DNA of 64,000 bases. It comes from Ardenticatenaceae bacterium (GTDB lineage: Bacteria > Chloroflexota > Anaerolineae > Promineifilales > Promineifilaceae). Made by a program: the position numbers and the translations under genes. The notes beneath the pieces are model-generated. The model was not told the origin of the DNA. It worked only from the letters and a program-made list of their open reading frames with translations, and made no database searches. The DNA is taken from NCBI GenBank assembly GCA_020634435.1, contig JACKBS010000016.1, positions 124,001 to 188,000 of the forward strand, written 5' to 3'. Of the stretch, positions 42,703-51,236 are shown in pieces (the first letter of the stretch is position 1; each line of letters begins with the position of its first letter).

Positions 42703-44499
42703 ATGAAAATAAACGAACCCCAAAACAGACTGATTGGTACGCCGCCTAAAATTGGCATCCGTCCGACTATTGACGGCCGTTTCCACGGTGTGCGCGAATC
42801 ATTAGAAGATACAACCATGGGCATGGCCCAAAACGTAGCTGCTTTCCTGAGCGAAAACCTGCGCCACGCCAATGGCCTGCCTGTTGAATGTGTCGTGGCG
42901 GATACCTGCATTGGCGGTGTAAAAGAAGCGGCCGAAACGGCCGTTAAATTTGCGCGTGAAGGTGTCGGAGTTTCTATCACTGTGACCCCTGCCTGGTGCT
43001 ACGGTTCAGAAACAATGGATATGGATCCGCTGATCCCCAAAGCCGTGTGGGGCTTTAACGGCACAGAACGGCCCGGCGCAGTCTATCTGGCGGCAGTGAT
43101 GGCCGCCCATGCCCAGAAAGGCTTACCAGCGTTCAGCATTTACGGCCGTGATGTCCAGGACATCGGCGACAGCAACATTCCCGACGACGTGCAGGAGAAG
43201 CTGCTGCGCTTTGCCCGCGCCGGACTCGCCGTAGCCACCATGCGCGGCCAATCCTACCTGGCAATGGGTGGCGTCTCCATGGGCATTGCCGGTTCCATTG
43301 TGGACCAGCCCTTCTTTGAGCAATATCTGGGCATGCGCGTCGAAACCATCGACATGACAGAATTTACCCGGCGCATAGTGGAAGGCATCTACGACCCCGA
43401 CGAGTATGAAAAAGCGCTCGCGTGGGTCAAAGAAAATTGCCCAGAGGGCAAAGATTACAACGACGAGGCCCACAAACGGAGTCGCGAAGAACAAGACGCC
43501 GATTGGGAAATGTCGGTCAAAATGGCCTTGATCGGTCGCGACCTGATGAACGGCAATCCACGGCTGGCGGAACTGGGATTCAAGGAAGAGGCCAACGGGC
43601 ACAACGCCATCGCGGGTGGCTTCCAAGGCCAGCGCCAATGGACCGATGCCTTTGCCAATGGCGATTTCATGGAGGCGATTCTCACCACTTCCTTCGACTG
43701 GAACGGCATTCGCCAACCGTACATGGTGGCCACCGAGAATGACGCACTCAACGGCGTTAGCATGTTGCTCGGTCATTTGTTGACCGGTTCCGCTCAAATC
43801 TTTGCCGACGTGCGTACTTACTGGAGCCCAGAAGCGGTTAAGCGCGTCACGGGATATGAGTTGGAAGGAACGGCCGTAAACGGCATCCTCCACCTCATCA
43901 ACTCCGGCCCAGCCGCTTTGGATGGCACCGGTGCCCAGCAAAAAGATGGCGAACCGATGATGAAACCGTGGTGGGAAATCACTGCGGAAGATGCCAAGGC
44001 GTGTTTAGAAGCCACAACCTGGCACGCCGGGATGACCGAATATTTCCGTGGCGGCGGCTGGTCTACCCGTTTCCGCACCCGCGGCGGTATGCCAATGACC
44101 ATGTGTCGCATCAATTTGGTGAAAGGGCTCGGCCCGGCACTGCAAATCGCTGAGGGCTGGAGCGTCGATTTGCCCGATGAGGTGCATGAGGTGCTGGATG
44201 AACGCACCAACCCCACCTGGCCTACCACCTGGTTTGTACCGCGCACCGACGGCACGGGGCCGTTCCGCGATGTGTACACGGTGATGAGCAACTGGGGCGC
44301 AAATCATGGCGCGATCTCCTACGGCCACATCGGTGCCGACCTGATTAGCCTGGCCGCGATGCTGCGCATTCCGGTCTACATGCACAATGTACCAGAGGAA
44401 AATGTATTCCGGCCGCACGCCTGGGCTGCATTTGGTGCGATGGAACCGCAGGGTGCCGACTTCCGCGCCTGCGCCAATTTTGGTCCGCTGTACGGCTAA
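42703..44499 (+). CDS. fucI: L-fucose isomerase
   Basis: 598 residues, typical FucI length. The N-terminal GIRPTIDGRFHGVRESLEDT, the active-site segments VATENDALNGVSMLLGHLLTG (shown as ATENDALNGVSML; Glu near 344) and FADVRTYWSPEAV (Asp near 369), and the late NHGAISYGHIGADL match the family. It interconverts L-fucose and L-fuculose (and D-arabinose/ribulose) with Mn in the cytoplasm. A good purine-rich site precedes the ATG. FucU and a FucA-like aldolase follow. A fuculokinase is not adjacent; one of the FGGY kinases upstream may serve. Confidence 0.96.
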   Translation: MKINEPQNRLIGTPPKIGIRPTIDGRFHGVRESLEDTTMGMAQNVAAFLSENLRHANGLPVECVVADTCIGGVKEAAETAVKFAREGVGVSITVTPAWCYGSETMDMDPLIPKAVWGFNGTERPGAVYLAAVMAAHAQKGLPAFSIYGRDVQDIGDSNIPDDVQEKLLRFARAGLAVATMRGQSYLAMGGVSMGIAGSIVDQPFFEQYLGMRVETIDMTEFTRRIVEGIYDPDEYEKALAWVKENCPEGKDYNDEAHKRSREEQDADWEMSVKMALIGRDLMNGNPRLAELGFKEEANGHNAIAGGFQGQRQWTDAFANGDFMEAILTTSFDWNGIRQPYMVATENDALNGVSMLLGHLLTGSAQIFADVRTYWSPEAVKRVTGYELEGTAVNGILHLINSGPAALDGTGAQQKDGEPMMKPWWEITAEDAKACLEATTWHAGMTEYFRGGGWSTRFRTRGGMPMTMCRINLVKGLGPALQIAEGWSVDLPDEVHEVLDERTNPTWPTTWFVPRTDGTGPFRDVYTVMSNWGANHGAISYGHIGADLISLAAMLRIPVYMHNVPEENVFRPHAWAAFGAMEPQGADFRACANFGPLYG

Positions 44500-44503
44500 A
44501 AAC

Positions 44504-44595
44504 TTTGACGCAAAGGCGCGAAGAGGTAAAAGAGGCAAAGATTAATCATCATTTCCCCTTTGCTCCTTTTGAAACTTTGCGTTCTTTGCGTCAAA
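44504..44595. repeat. GCAAAG-type dyad repeat, copy 2
   Basis: Arms at 44504-44540 and 44558-44595 are imperfect inverted copies built from TTTGACGCAAAG and CTTTGCGTCAAA units. The element fills the gap between fucI and fucU and is related to copy 1 at 16730-16787. Confidence 0.65.
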
Positions 44596-44617
44596 AACCA
44601 GTTTCTTGAGGTGAGTT

Positions 44618-45052
44618 ATGCTAAAAGGAATTTCCCCTTTATTGAGTCCTGAACTACTGGCCGAACTTTACCGGATGGGGCACGGTGATGAAATTGTCTT
44701 GGCAGACGCTCATTTTCCCGGCGACACGATGAACGATTTTGTCATTCGGGCAGATGGTTTAAAGATTGCCGATTTGCTGGATGCGATCATGCCGCTCTTT
44801 GTCCTCGACCAATATGTGGATGATCCGGTGGTGATGATGGCCTGTGTTCCCGGCGACACGCCAGATCCGGCCGTAGAAGCAGATTATCGGGCGGCGATGG
44901 CCAAGCATGTGACGGCCGTTCCCGACACCACCTTCATCGACCGCTTTGCCTTTTACGAACGCGCCAAAAATGCATTTGTCGTGGTGCTAACAGGGGAAAC
45001 GCGCAAGTATGGCAACATCATCCTGAAAAAGGGTGTTGTTCCCCTATCGTAA
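44618..45052 (+). CDS. fucU: L-fucose mutarotase (RbsD/FucU family)
   Basis: 144 residues. MLKGISPLLSPELLAELYRM and GHGDEIVLADAHFPGD are the RbsD/FucU signature, with the catalytic His in MGHGDE. Tyr near the C-terminus (KYGNIILKKGVV) lies in the second conserved segment. FucU interconverts alpha and beta L-fucose so that FucI receives its preferred anomer. Its place between fucI and a FucA-like gene favours FucU over RbsD. ATG at 44618 has GAGGTGAG upstream. Confidence 0.94.
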   Translation: MLKGISPLLSPELLAELYRMGHGDEIVLADAHFPGDTMNDFVIRADGLKIADLLDAIMPLFVLDQYVDDPVVMMACVPGDTPDPAVEADYRAAMAKHVTAVPDTTFIDRFAFYERAKNAFVVVLTGETRKYGNIILKKGVVPLS

Positions 45053-45075
45053 GACCGATTTTCCAGGAAGTAAGA

Positions 45076-45792
45076 ATGAAAAAAATTGAGAAAAATGCGG
45101 CTGAAGCCCAACAGTTTATCGCGGTTTGCCACCGCCTGGCGCAAACCCAATACGTAACCAGCAGTGGCGGCAACATGGCCTGGCGGCTGGAAGATAATCT
45201 GCTCATGATTACGCCCACCAAGCTATACAAAGGTGATATCCAGCCTGAGGATTTGGTCTTTATCGACATGCAGGGCACAGTGATAGAGGGTACGCGCAAG
45301 CCTACCGGGGAAACACCCATGTACCTCAAGTTCTTCACCCTGCGCCCCGACATCGTTTCTGTCATCCATTGCCATGCACCAAACGTTTGCGCCATGGCAA
45401 TTTCCAAGAACAAGAACTGGTTGATGCGGCCGATTTTTCCCGAGACCACCATTGAAGTTGGTCCAGTGCCCCTGGTGCCCTATGCCGAACCGCTCACGGA
45501 GCAGCTTGCCGAAAACTTTGCACCATTTTTGCCCAAGTACAACAGTTTCCTGATGGAAAGTCATGGCCTGGTCACAATGTCCCGTGACGGAATCAAAGAG
45601 ACACTCATGTTGGTTGAATTGTTGGAACTGAGCGCAAAATCCATCTTGCAAGCATTGGCCGTTGGCAAAATCAAGGAACTAAAGCGGCAAGATGTGCGAG
45701 ACCTTGGCAACACCATGCGTACCCGCGGCCTGCCTCTGTTTGGCGCCCCGGGAATGAATGACTCGTTGGAAGCGCTCTATTTTGCCGAATAA
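45076..45792 (+). CDS. fucA: Class II aldolase, L-fuculose-phosphate aldolase-like
   Basis: 238 residues. Zinc ligands are visible in HCHAPN (HxH) and MESHGLV; SSGGNMAWRL and LMITPTKLYKGDIQPEDLV are the phosphate-binding segments. It cleaves L-fuculose-1-phosphate to lactaldehyde and dihydroxyacetone phosphate; a rhamnulose-phosphate or ribulose-phosphate substrate cannot be excluded. It starts 23 bases after fucU and ends the operon. A second, tandem class II aldolase is encoded at 29470-30759, so the cell may separate fucose and rhamnose branches. Confidence 0.88.
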   Translation: MKKIEKNAAEAQQFIAVCHRLAQTQYVTSSGGNMAWRLEDNLLMITPTKLYKGDIQPEDLVFIDMQGTVIEGTRKPTGETPMYLKFFTLRPDIVSVIHCHAPNVCAMAISKNKNWLMRPIFPETTIEVGPVPLVPYAEPLTEQLAENFAPFLPKYNSFLMESHGLVTMSRDGIKETLMLVELLELSAKSILQALAVGKIKELKRQDVRDLGNTMRTRGLPLFGAPGMNDSLEALYFAE

Positions 45793-45823
45793 ACGCCCTA
45801 AAACTCGTACAATTTCGTCTACC

Positions 45824-46465
45824 CTACACCCCTACTCCCTGGACAAAAGCCTGAGCTAAAATCATGTGTCCCGTCACACTTGGATGGATGCGATCCCAGG
45901 TGAGGAACATCGGGTGCATATGAACCAGGATGCGATCAAAGGCCGCTTGTGTGTCTATAAAAATGGCATCGTGGGCGGAAGCAATTTCTTTCACCACCCG
46001 CCCGTAGCTGTCCATCATCTCGCGCATCGGGTCGCTCTTGTTGGATTCAATAAAATAGGGCGTCATTAAAACAAGGCCTTGTAGCTGTGGGCGGGTTGTA
46101 GCGACAAGTTGGGTGAGAATACGGCCGTATTCTTCCACCCCCACATGCCACTCCTTCTGCAACGGCGAATCAAATTGACGCCACACATCATTGATGCCAA
46201 TCATGATGGAGAGCCAATCCGGTTGCAAGTCAAGCACGTCTGTTTGCCAGCGCTCTTGCAAGTCGCGCACGGTGTTACCACTGGTACCCATGTTGATAAT
46301 GCGGATGTTGGCGTTGGGAACGGCCGTTCGTATCAATGCATCCACCAGACTCACATAACCGTTGCCCAATGAAGGACCCAAACCTTCGCCAACCGGCAGG
46401 GCACGACCACAGTCGGTAATCGAGTCCCCAATCATCACGAGCTTGCTGTTTGGTGCAATTTTCAT
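45824..46465 (-). CDS. SGNH/GDSL hydrolase (probable esterase/deacetylase)
   Basis: 213 residues from the ATG at 46465 with GGAG upstream; the frame extends 15 codons further but without homology. Block I GDSITD (Ser nucleophile), a Gly in block II, GINDVW (Asn, block III) and DRIHPS (Asp and His, block V) form a complete SGNH active site. No signal peptide, so it acts in the cytoplasm. It lies between fucose catabolism and the glycosidases, where removal of O-acetyl groups from imported oligosaccharides would make sense (inference). Confidence 0.9.
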   Translation of the reverse strand: MKIAPNSKLVMIGDSITDCGRALPVGEGLGPSLGNGYVSLVDALIRTAVPNANIRIINMGTSGNTVRDLQERWQTDVLDLQPDWLSIMIGINDVWRQFDSPLQKEWHVGVEEYGRILTQLVATTRPQLQGLVLMTPYFIESNKSDPMREMMDSYGRVVKEIASAHDAIFIDTQAAFDRILVHMHPMFLTWDRIHPSVTGHMILAQAFVQGVGV

Positions 46466-46554
46466 TCTGTGTCTCCTAAATTGAAGTGCGCCAGAGGTGA
46501 CTCCATCCACGCCAATGGCGCGGGAGCGTCAAACCGAAAGGCGCGAAGTATCGA

Positions 46555-48603
46555 TCAACCCTTGATTTGGGTACAAAAGATGAGCACGTCACGCCCTTTT
46601 AAAGTAATGTCACCGCTAATGGGTGCCTGACGCAAGGCATCTGTATGTTCACCATCTGGTAAAGAGAATGTTGTTTCCGTCGCATTGTGATTCAGAACAA
46701 AAGTAAAGGCAGCCCCATCCGCATAACGCCGGGTTACCTCTACTCCTTCCGGCACGGCCAAAACGGGCTCCTGCTGAACCAATTTGCAGATTGAACCCAT
46801 CAACTCGTCAAGCAAAGCCTCTTCAGAGTCAGTAGCGACATAATACGCTCGGCCTTGTCCATACTGGTTTTCTGTAACTGCGGGCTGCCCGGCATAAAAG
46901 TCTTGGCCAAATGTCGCCAGAACTTTGGCCCCTTCCGTATGGATCACATCACAAATAATGCCACAATCATAACTGCCTGAAAGCACATTCTGGCCGTCGG
47001 CAGCAACAACAGCGTTGCGCATTTCTGGCGAAAGAGCATCCGTTTCTTCCACCCAAATGCCCAAAAGATCGCGAAACGCCCCCGGATACCCGCCTGTAAT
47101 AACCAGGTCGTTTTCATTGGCGATGCCACTGAAATAGGTGGTGACAAACACCCCACCATCGGTTACAAACTGTTTAATTCTGGCAGCCAAATCAGCCGAT
47201 GTCATGTACAGCATGGGGGCTACTACGATGTCGTAACCGACCAAATCAGCCTGTGCTGAGACAACATCAACGGGAATATTTTGCTTATAAAACGCGCGAT
47301 AATAATTATGAACGATCCGCACATAATTGATATCTTTGGATGGGCCACTTGAATATTCCGCTGCCCACCAGTTGGGCCAGTCAAACAAAATTGCGACTTT
47401 GGCTCTGTTGGTCGCTTGCAGTAGGCCATTATCCAAAGTGGCGAGTTCATCGCCCAGCTCTTTGAGTTCCCGGCCAATGCGCGTGTTTAGATGGCCGGCA
47501 TGAGGCACCATCGCCGCATGATATTTTTCGCAGGCACCCAACGATTGACGCCACTGGAAAAACAAGACCGAGTTGGCCCCGTGAGCCACGGCCTGGTAGC
47601 TCCACAGACGCATCACGCCGGGGCGTTTTAGCGTGTTGTACGGCTGCCAATTTTGCTGATTGGGCGTTTGTTCCATCAACAGAAATGGCTTGCCTTTGGC
47701 CAACCCGCGCGTCAGGTCATGTTTGAAAGCTATCAAACTGGCGGGGTCGTGTATGCTGGGGTAATTGTCCCAGCTCACATAGTCCAGGGCTTCCGACAAA
47801 CGAAAATAATCAATTGGTTTGAATGTACCCATGAGATTGGTGGTGATGGGAATATCAGGGGTGAATTTCCGAATCTGCGCCATCTCATTTTCCATGCAAG
47901 AGAGGAAACTATCGGACATAAAACGATTGTAATCAACGGCCACGGATTGATTGGTGGCACCATCGCGGTTGCCAAAGGCGTTGGGGATTAAACTGCTGAT
48001 GTGGGAGGGGGGGACAACATCTTCCCAGTCGTACAAAGTGTGCCCCCAAAAGTTGGTATACCAGGCGTGGTTGAGATTCTCGATTGAGCCATACCGCTTT
48101 TGCAGCCATTCGCGGAACTTTTGCGCACAATGATCGCAGTAGCAGTAGGTGCCGTATTCGTTGCTGATGTGCCACAAAATCAGGTTCGGGTAACTTTGGT
48201 AGCGTTCAGCCATTTTGGCGGCAATCTGGCCGGAAAAGCGGCGGTAGTCGGGGCTGTTCACGCAAAAGTTGGTGCGCGCCCCATGCTTGTGTCGCCGCCC
48301 CTGAGCATCGACAGGGAGCATTTCGGGATATTTGCGCGACATCCACGCGGGTTGAGCGGCCGTTGGCGTGGCCATGATAACGTTAATCTGGTTCGCCAGC
48401 AGCAAATCCATCACTTTGTCCAGCCAGCCAAAATTAAACTGGTCTTCAGCTGGCTGGAGATTGGCCCACGAAAAAACAGGCAGCGTGACCGTATTCACGT
48501 TCAGCTCTTTCATCAAAGCAATGTCATTTTCCCAGACATCTTCTGGCCATTGATCTGGGTTGTAATCGCCCCCATATAAAAACTCAGTTATCTCTTTTTT
48601 CAT
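46555..48603 (-). CDS. Beta-galactosidase, glycoside hydrolase family 42
   Basis: 682 residues, standard GH42 length. The N-terminal barrel begins FLYGGDYNPDQWPEDVWEND. Acid/base Glu149 is in HISNEYG and nucleophile Glu311 in LLMEQTPNQQNW. The cysteine group CYCDHC fits the zinc-binding loop of the family. The trimerisation and beta-sandwich domains follow. No signal peptide, so it cleaves terminal beta-galactose from imported oligosaccharides in the cytoplasm; some members act on alpha-L-arabinose. ATG at 48603 has GAGGG upstream. It diverges from the GH3 gene. Confidence 0.95.
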   Translation of the reverse strand: MKKEITEFLYGGDYNPDQWPEDVWENDIALMKELNVNTVTLPVFSWANLQPAEDQFNFGWLDKVMDLLLANQINVIMATPTAAQPAWMSRKYPEMLPVDAQGRRHKHGARTNFCVNSPDYRRFSGQIAAKMAERYQSYPNLILWHISNEYGTYCYCDHCAQKFREWLQKRYGSIENLNHAWYTNFWGHTLYDWEDVVPPSHISSLIPNAFGNRDGATNQSVAVDYNRFMSDSFLSCMENEMAQIRKFTPDIPITTNLMGTFKPIDYFRLSEALDYVSWDNYPSIHDPASLIAFKHDLTRGLAKGKPFLLMEQTPNQQNWQPYNTLKRPGVMRLWSYQAVAHGANSVLFFQWRQSLGACEKYHAAMVPHAGHLNTRIGRELKELGDELATLDNGLLQATNRAKVAILFDWPNWWAAEYSSGPSKDINYVRIVHNYYRAFYKQNIPVDVVSAQADLVGYDIVVAPMLYMTSADLAARIKQFVTDGGVFVTTYFSGIANENDLVITGGYPGAFRDLLGIWVEETDALSPEMRNAVVAADGQNVLSGSYDCGIICDVIHTEGAKVLATFGQDFYAGQPAVTENQYGQGRAYYVATDSEEALLDELMGSICKLVQQEPVLAVPEGVEVTRRYADGAAFTFVLNHNATETTFSLPDGEHTDALRQAPISGDITLKGRDVLIFCTQIKG

Positions 48604-48736
48604 TTGAACCCTCTTGCTTGCAATGATTGTTCTGCGGAATTGTGGCGCTATCTGTTACAATCCGCCGCTGAAGTTTCCTAAACAACGTGTTTACCTGACA
48701 AATCTTTATTTACATAACTGATTTTACCCATTGACT
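48604..48736. promoter_or_regulatory. Divergent control region between GH42 and GH3 genes
   Basis: 133 bases shared by two divergent glycosidase genes. AAACA-ACG-TGTTT at 48680-48692 is a short palindrome with a central CG, as in LacI-family operators. No clean pair of -35/-10 boxes stands out. The site differs from both operator types proposed elsewhere in the window. Confidence 0.4.
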
Positions 48737-51223
48737 ATGACTGACACAAAAACTTCCTCCTCTTATCCATTTCAGAGCCCAAATCTTCCCTTGCGGGAAC
48801 GAGTGGATGACCTTCTTTCCAGATTATCGCTTACCGAAAAAATCTCTTTTTTGCACCAGTACCAGCCTGCCATTCCCCGATTGGGCATACGGCCGTTTAA
48901 AACCGGCACCGAAGCACTCCACGGCGTGGCCTGGCTGGGCGTGGCCACCGTGTTCCCGCAGGCGATTGGCCTGGCCAGCACCTGGAATCTGGATTTGGTC
49001 GAGCGGGTCGGAACGGCCGTTGGCGACGAGGTACGTGGCTATCACTACAAAAATCCTGAGCTGCATGGTCTGAATGTGTGGGCACCCGTCGTGGATTTAT
49101 TGCGCGATCCCCACTCTGGCAGAAATGAAGAAGGCTATTCCGAAGACCCCTTTTTAACGGGCCAGATGTCCATGGCTTACTCCGGCGGCTTGCAAGGAAA
49201 CGATCCGTTTTACCTGAAGACCGCGCCATCGTTGAAACATTTTTTTGCCTACAACAACGAAATCAATCGGGATACCAGCGACTCGAATATTGATGCCCGC
49301 AACATGTATGAATATTATTTGCAGGCGTTTAAACCAGCAATTGCGGCGGGTAAGGCCACCGGGGTAATGACATCCTACAATTTTGTAAACGGCCGTCCCA
49401 CCACCGTCACTACCACTCTCAACACCCTCCTGCGGCAATGGACCGACCAGCCACTTTTTGTGGTCAGCGATGCCGTCGCGCCGTCGAACATTGTACGGGC
49501 GCAAAAATATTATGCGACCCATCCCGAAGCCCATGCCGCCGCGCTCAAAGCGGGCATTGACAGCTTTACCGACCACGACAACGATCCCAGCTTCACCGTC
49601 GAGGCGATTCAAGCTGCTTTGGATGCGGGTTTGTTGGAGGAAGCGGATATTGATACGGCCGTTGCCCACATCTTCAGCATTCGCATCCGGCTGGGCGAAT
49701 TTGATCCCGAAAATCCCTACGCCAACATCACCGACAGCGTGATCAATGATCCAACCCATCACACATTGGCCCTTGAGGCCGCGCGTCAGCAAATGGTTCT
49801 CCTGAAAAATGAGGCCGACACGCTGCCGCTCAACAAAAAGACGCTCACGCGCCTGGCCGTCATTGGCCAACGGGCCAACGAGGTGCTCACCGACTGGTAC
49901 AGCGGCACGCTGCCCTACAGCCAAACCCCGCTCCAAGCCATTCGCCAGCACGTTGACGAGGGCGTGACGGTTGAGTTTGCCGCCGACAACAGCAACAATA
50001 CGGCCGTTGCCCTGGCTCAAGCCGCCGATGCCGTCATTGTCGTAGTTGGCAATCACCCCACCTGTAATGCCGGTTGGGCCGAATGTGCGGAGCCAACGGA
50101 AGGCAAAGAAGCGATTGATCGGCAGGCGCTTAACCTGCCCACAGAAACGCTCATCCAGCAGGTCTATGCCGCCAATCCGAGAACTATTGTGGTGCTGATT
50201 TCCAGCTTCCCCTACACCATCAACTGGACCAACGACCATGCGCCCGCCATCCTCTGGTCTTCACACGCCGGGCAGGCGCTGGGCCAGGCGCTGGCCGAGG
50301 TGCTCTTTGGCGATTACGCGCCAGCCGGTCGCCTGACCCAAACCTGGTACGCCTCGGCCGACGATGTGCCCGACATTCTGGCCTACGACATCATCAAAAA
50401 CGAGCGCACCTACCTCTATTTTTCTGGGAAACCTTTGTACGCCTTTGGCCACGGGCTAACCTACACTCCATTTGAGTACACAAATCTGCAATTGAGCGCG
50501 GACACTATTGACGCGGCAGAAACAGTCAATATCAACGTTGATGTCACCAACACGGGCACACAAGCCAGCGACGAAGTGGTGCAGATGTATGTTCGGGCAA
50601 ACCAATCGCGGGTGAAACGGCCGTTCCTCCAGCTCAAAGGGTTCCAACGCGTTCACTTTGCCCCCGGCCAGACAAAAACAGTTCACTTCACCCTGCCCGC
50701 CAGCGAACTGGCCATTTGGGACGTCACGCAGGACAAGTGGACCATCGAGTCCGGCGTTTACGACATTCTGCTTGGCCGCTCGTCGGCCGACATCAAGCTG
50801 GCCGCCTCGCTGACAGTTCAGGGCGAAACCATTCCGCCGCGCAATCTAACCCAGCCAACCCGCGCCGAAAATTTTGATGATTATGCTGGGGCAAAATTGG
50901 TGGATGAGATGAAGGTGGCTGGAACGGCCGTTTCAGCCACAGCCCCAGACGATTGGATACGCTTCAAAGAGGTGGATTTTGGCGAAGGCGCAAACCGCTT
51001 CACCGCCACGGTCGCCAATGCCAACCTGGCACCGCTCAACCTGGAAATCAGGCTCGATAATCCAACCGGACCCTTGCAAGGCACGCTAGCCGTGCCGGTA
51101 ACGGGAGATGTGTATGCGTGGACGGCCGTTTCCACACCCATCAAAGAAATCAGCGGCATCCACGACCTGTATCTCGTCTTCAGCGATGTTTTCCGCATCA
51201 GCAGCTTCCATTTTCACAACTAA
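48737..51223 (+). CDS. Glycoside hydrolase family 3 beta-glycosidase with C-terminal CBM6-like domain
   Basis: 828 residues from the ATG at 48737 (a TTG two codons earlier is possible; neither has a clear ribosome-binding site). The GH3 N-terminal barrel has the nucleophile Asp245 in FVVSDAVAPS. The GH3 C-terminal domain and a fibronectin-III-like domain (DEVVQMYVRANQSRVKRPFL) follow, then about 130 residues with the CBM6 end pattern ISGIHDLYLVFSD. No signal peptide. It should remove beta-linked glucose or xylose from non-reducing ends; the sequence does not fix specificity. The next gene starts 13 bases later with the same type of CBM6 at its N-terminus. Confidence 0.92.
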   Translation: MTDTKTSSSYPFQSPNLPLRERVDDLLSRLSLTEKISFLHQYQPAIPRLGIRPFKTGTEALHGVAWLGVATVFPQAIGLASTWNLDLVERVGTAVGDEVRGYHYKNPELHGLNVWAPVVDLLRDPHSGRNEEGYSEDPFLTGQMSMAYSGGLQGNDPFYLKTAPSLKHFFAYNNEINRDTSDSNIDARNMYEYYLQAFKPAIAAGKATGVMTSYNFVNGRPTTVTTTLNTLLRQWTDQPLFVVSDAVAPSNIVRAQKYYATHPEAHAAALKAGIDSFTDHDNDPSFTVEAIQAALDAGLLEEADIDTAVAHIFSIRIRLGEFDPENPYANITDSVINDPTHHTLALEAARQQMVLLKNEADTLPLNKKTLTRLAVIGQRANEVLTDWYSGTLPYSQTPLQAIRQHVDEGVTVEFAADNSNNTAVALAQAADAVIVVVGNHPTCNAGWAECAEPTEGKEAIDRQALNLPTETLIQQVYAANPRTIVVLISSFPYTINWTNDHAPAILWSSHAGQALGQALAEVLFGDYAPAGRLTQTWYASADDVPDILAYDIIKNERTYLYFSGKPLYAFGHGLTYTPFEYTNLQLSADTIDAAETVNINVDVTNTGTQASDEVVQMYVRANQSRVKRPFLQLKGFQRVHFAPGQTKTVHFTLPASELAIWDVTQDKWTIESGVYDILLGRSSADIKLAASLTVQGETIPPRNLTQPTRAENFDDYAGAKLVDEMKVAGTAVSATAPDDWIRFKEVDFGEGANRFTATVANANLAPLNLEIRLDNPTGPLQGTLAVPVTGDVYAWTAVSTPIKEISGIHDLYLVFSDVFRISSFHFHN

Positions 51224-51236
51224 AAAGGACAAGCCC

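Noticed and set aside
49154..50239. 361-codon minus-strand frame opposite the GH3 gene
   Set aside because: It is a shadow of the GH3 coding sequence with no recognisable domain.
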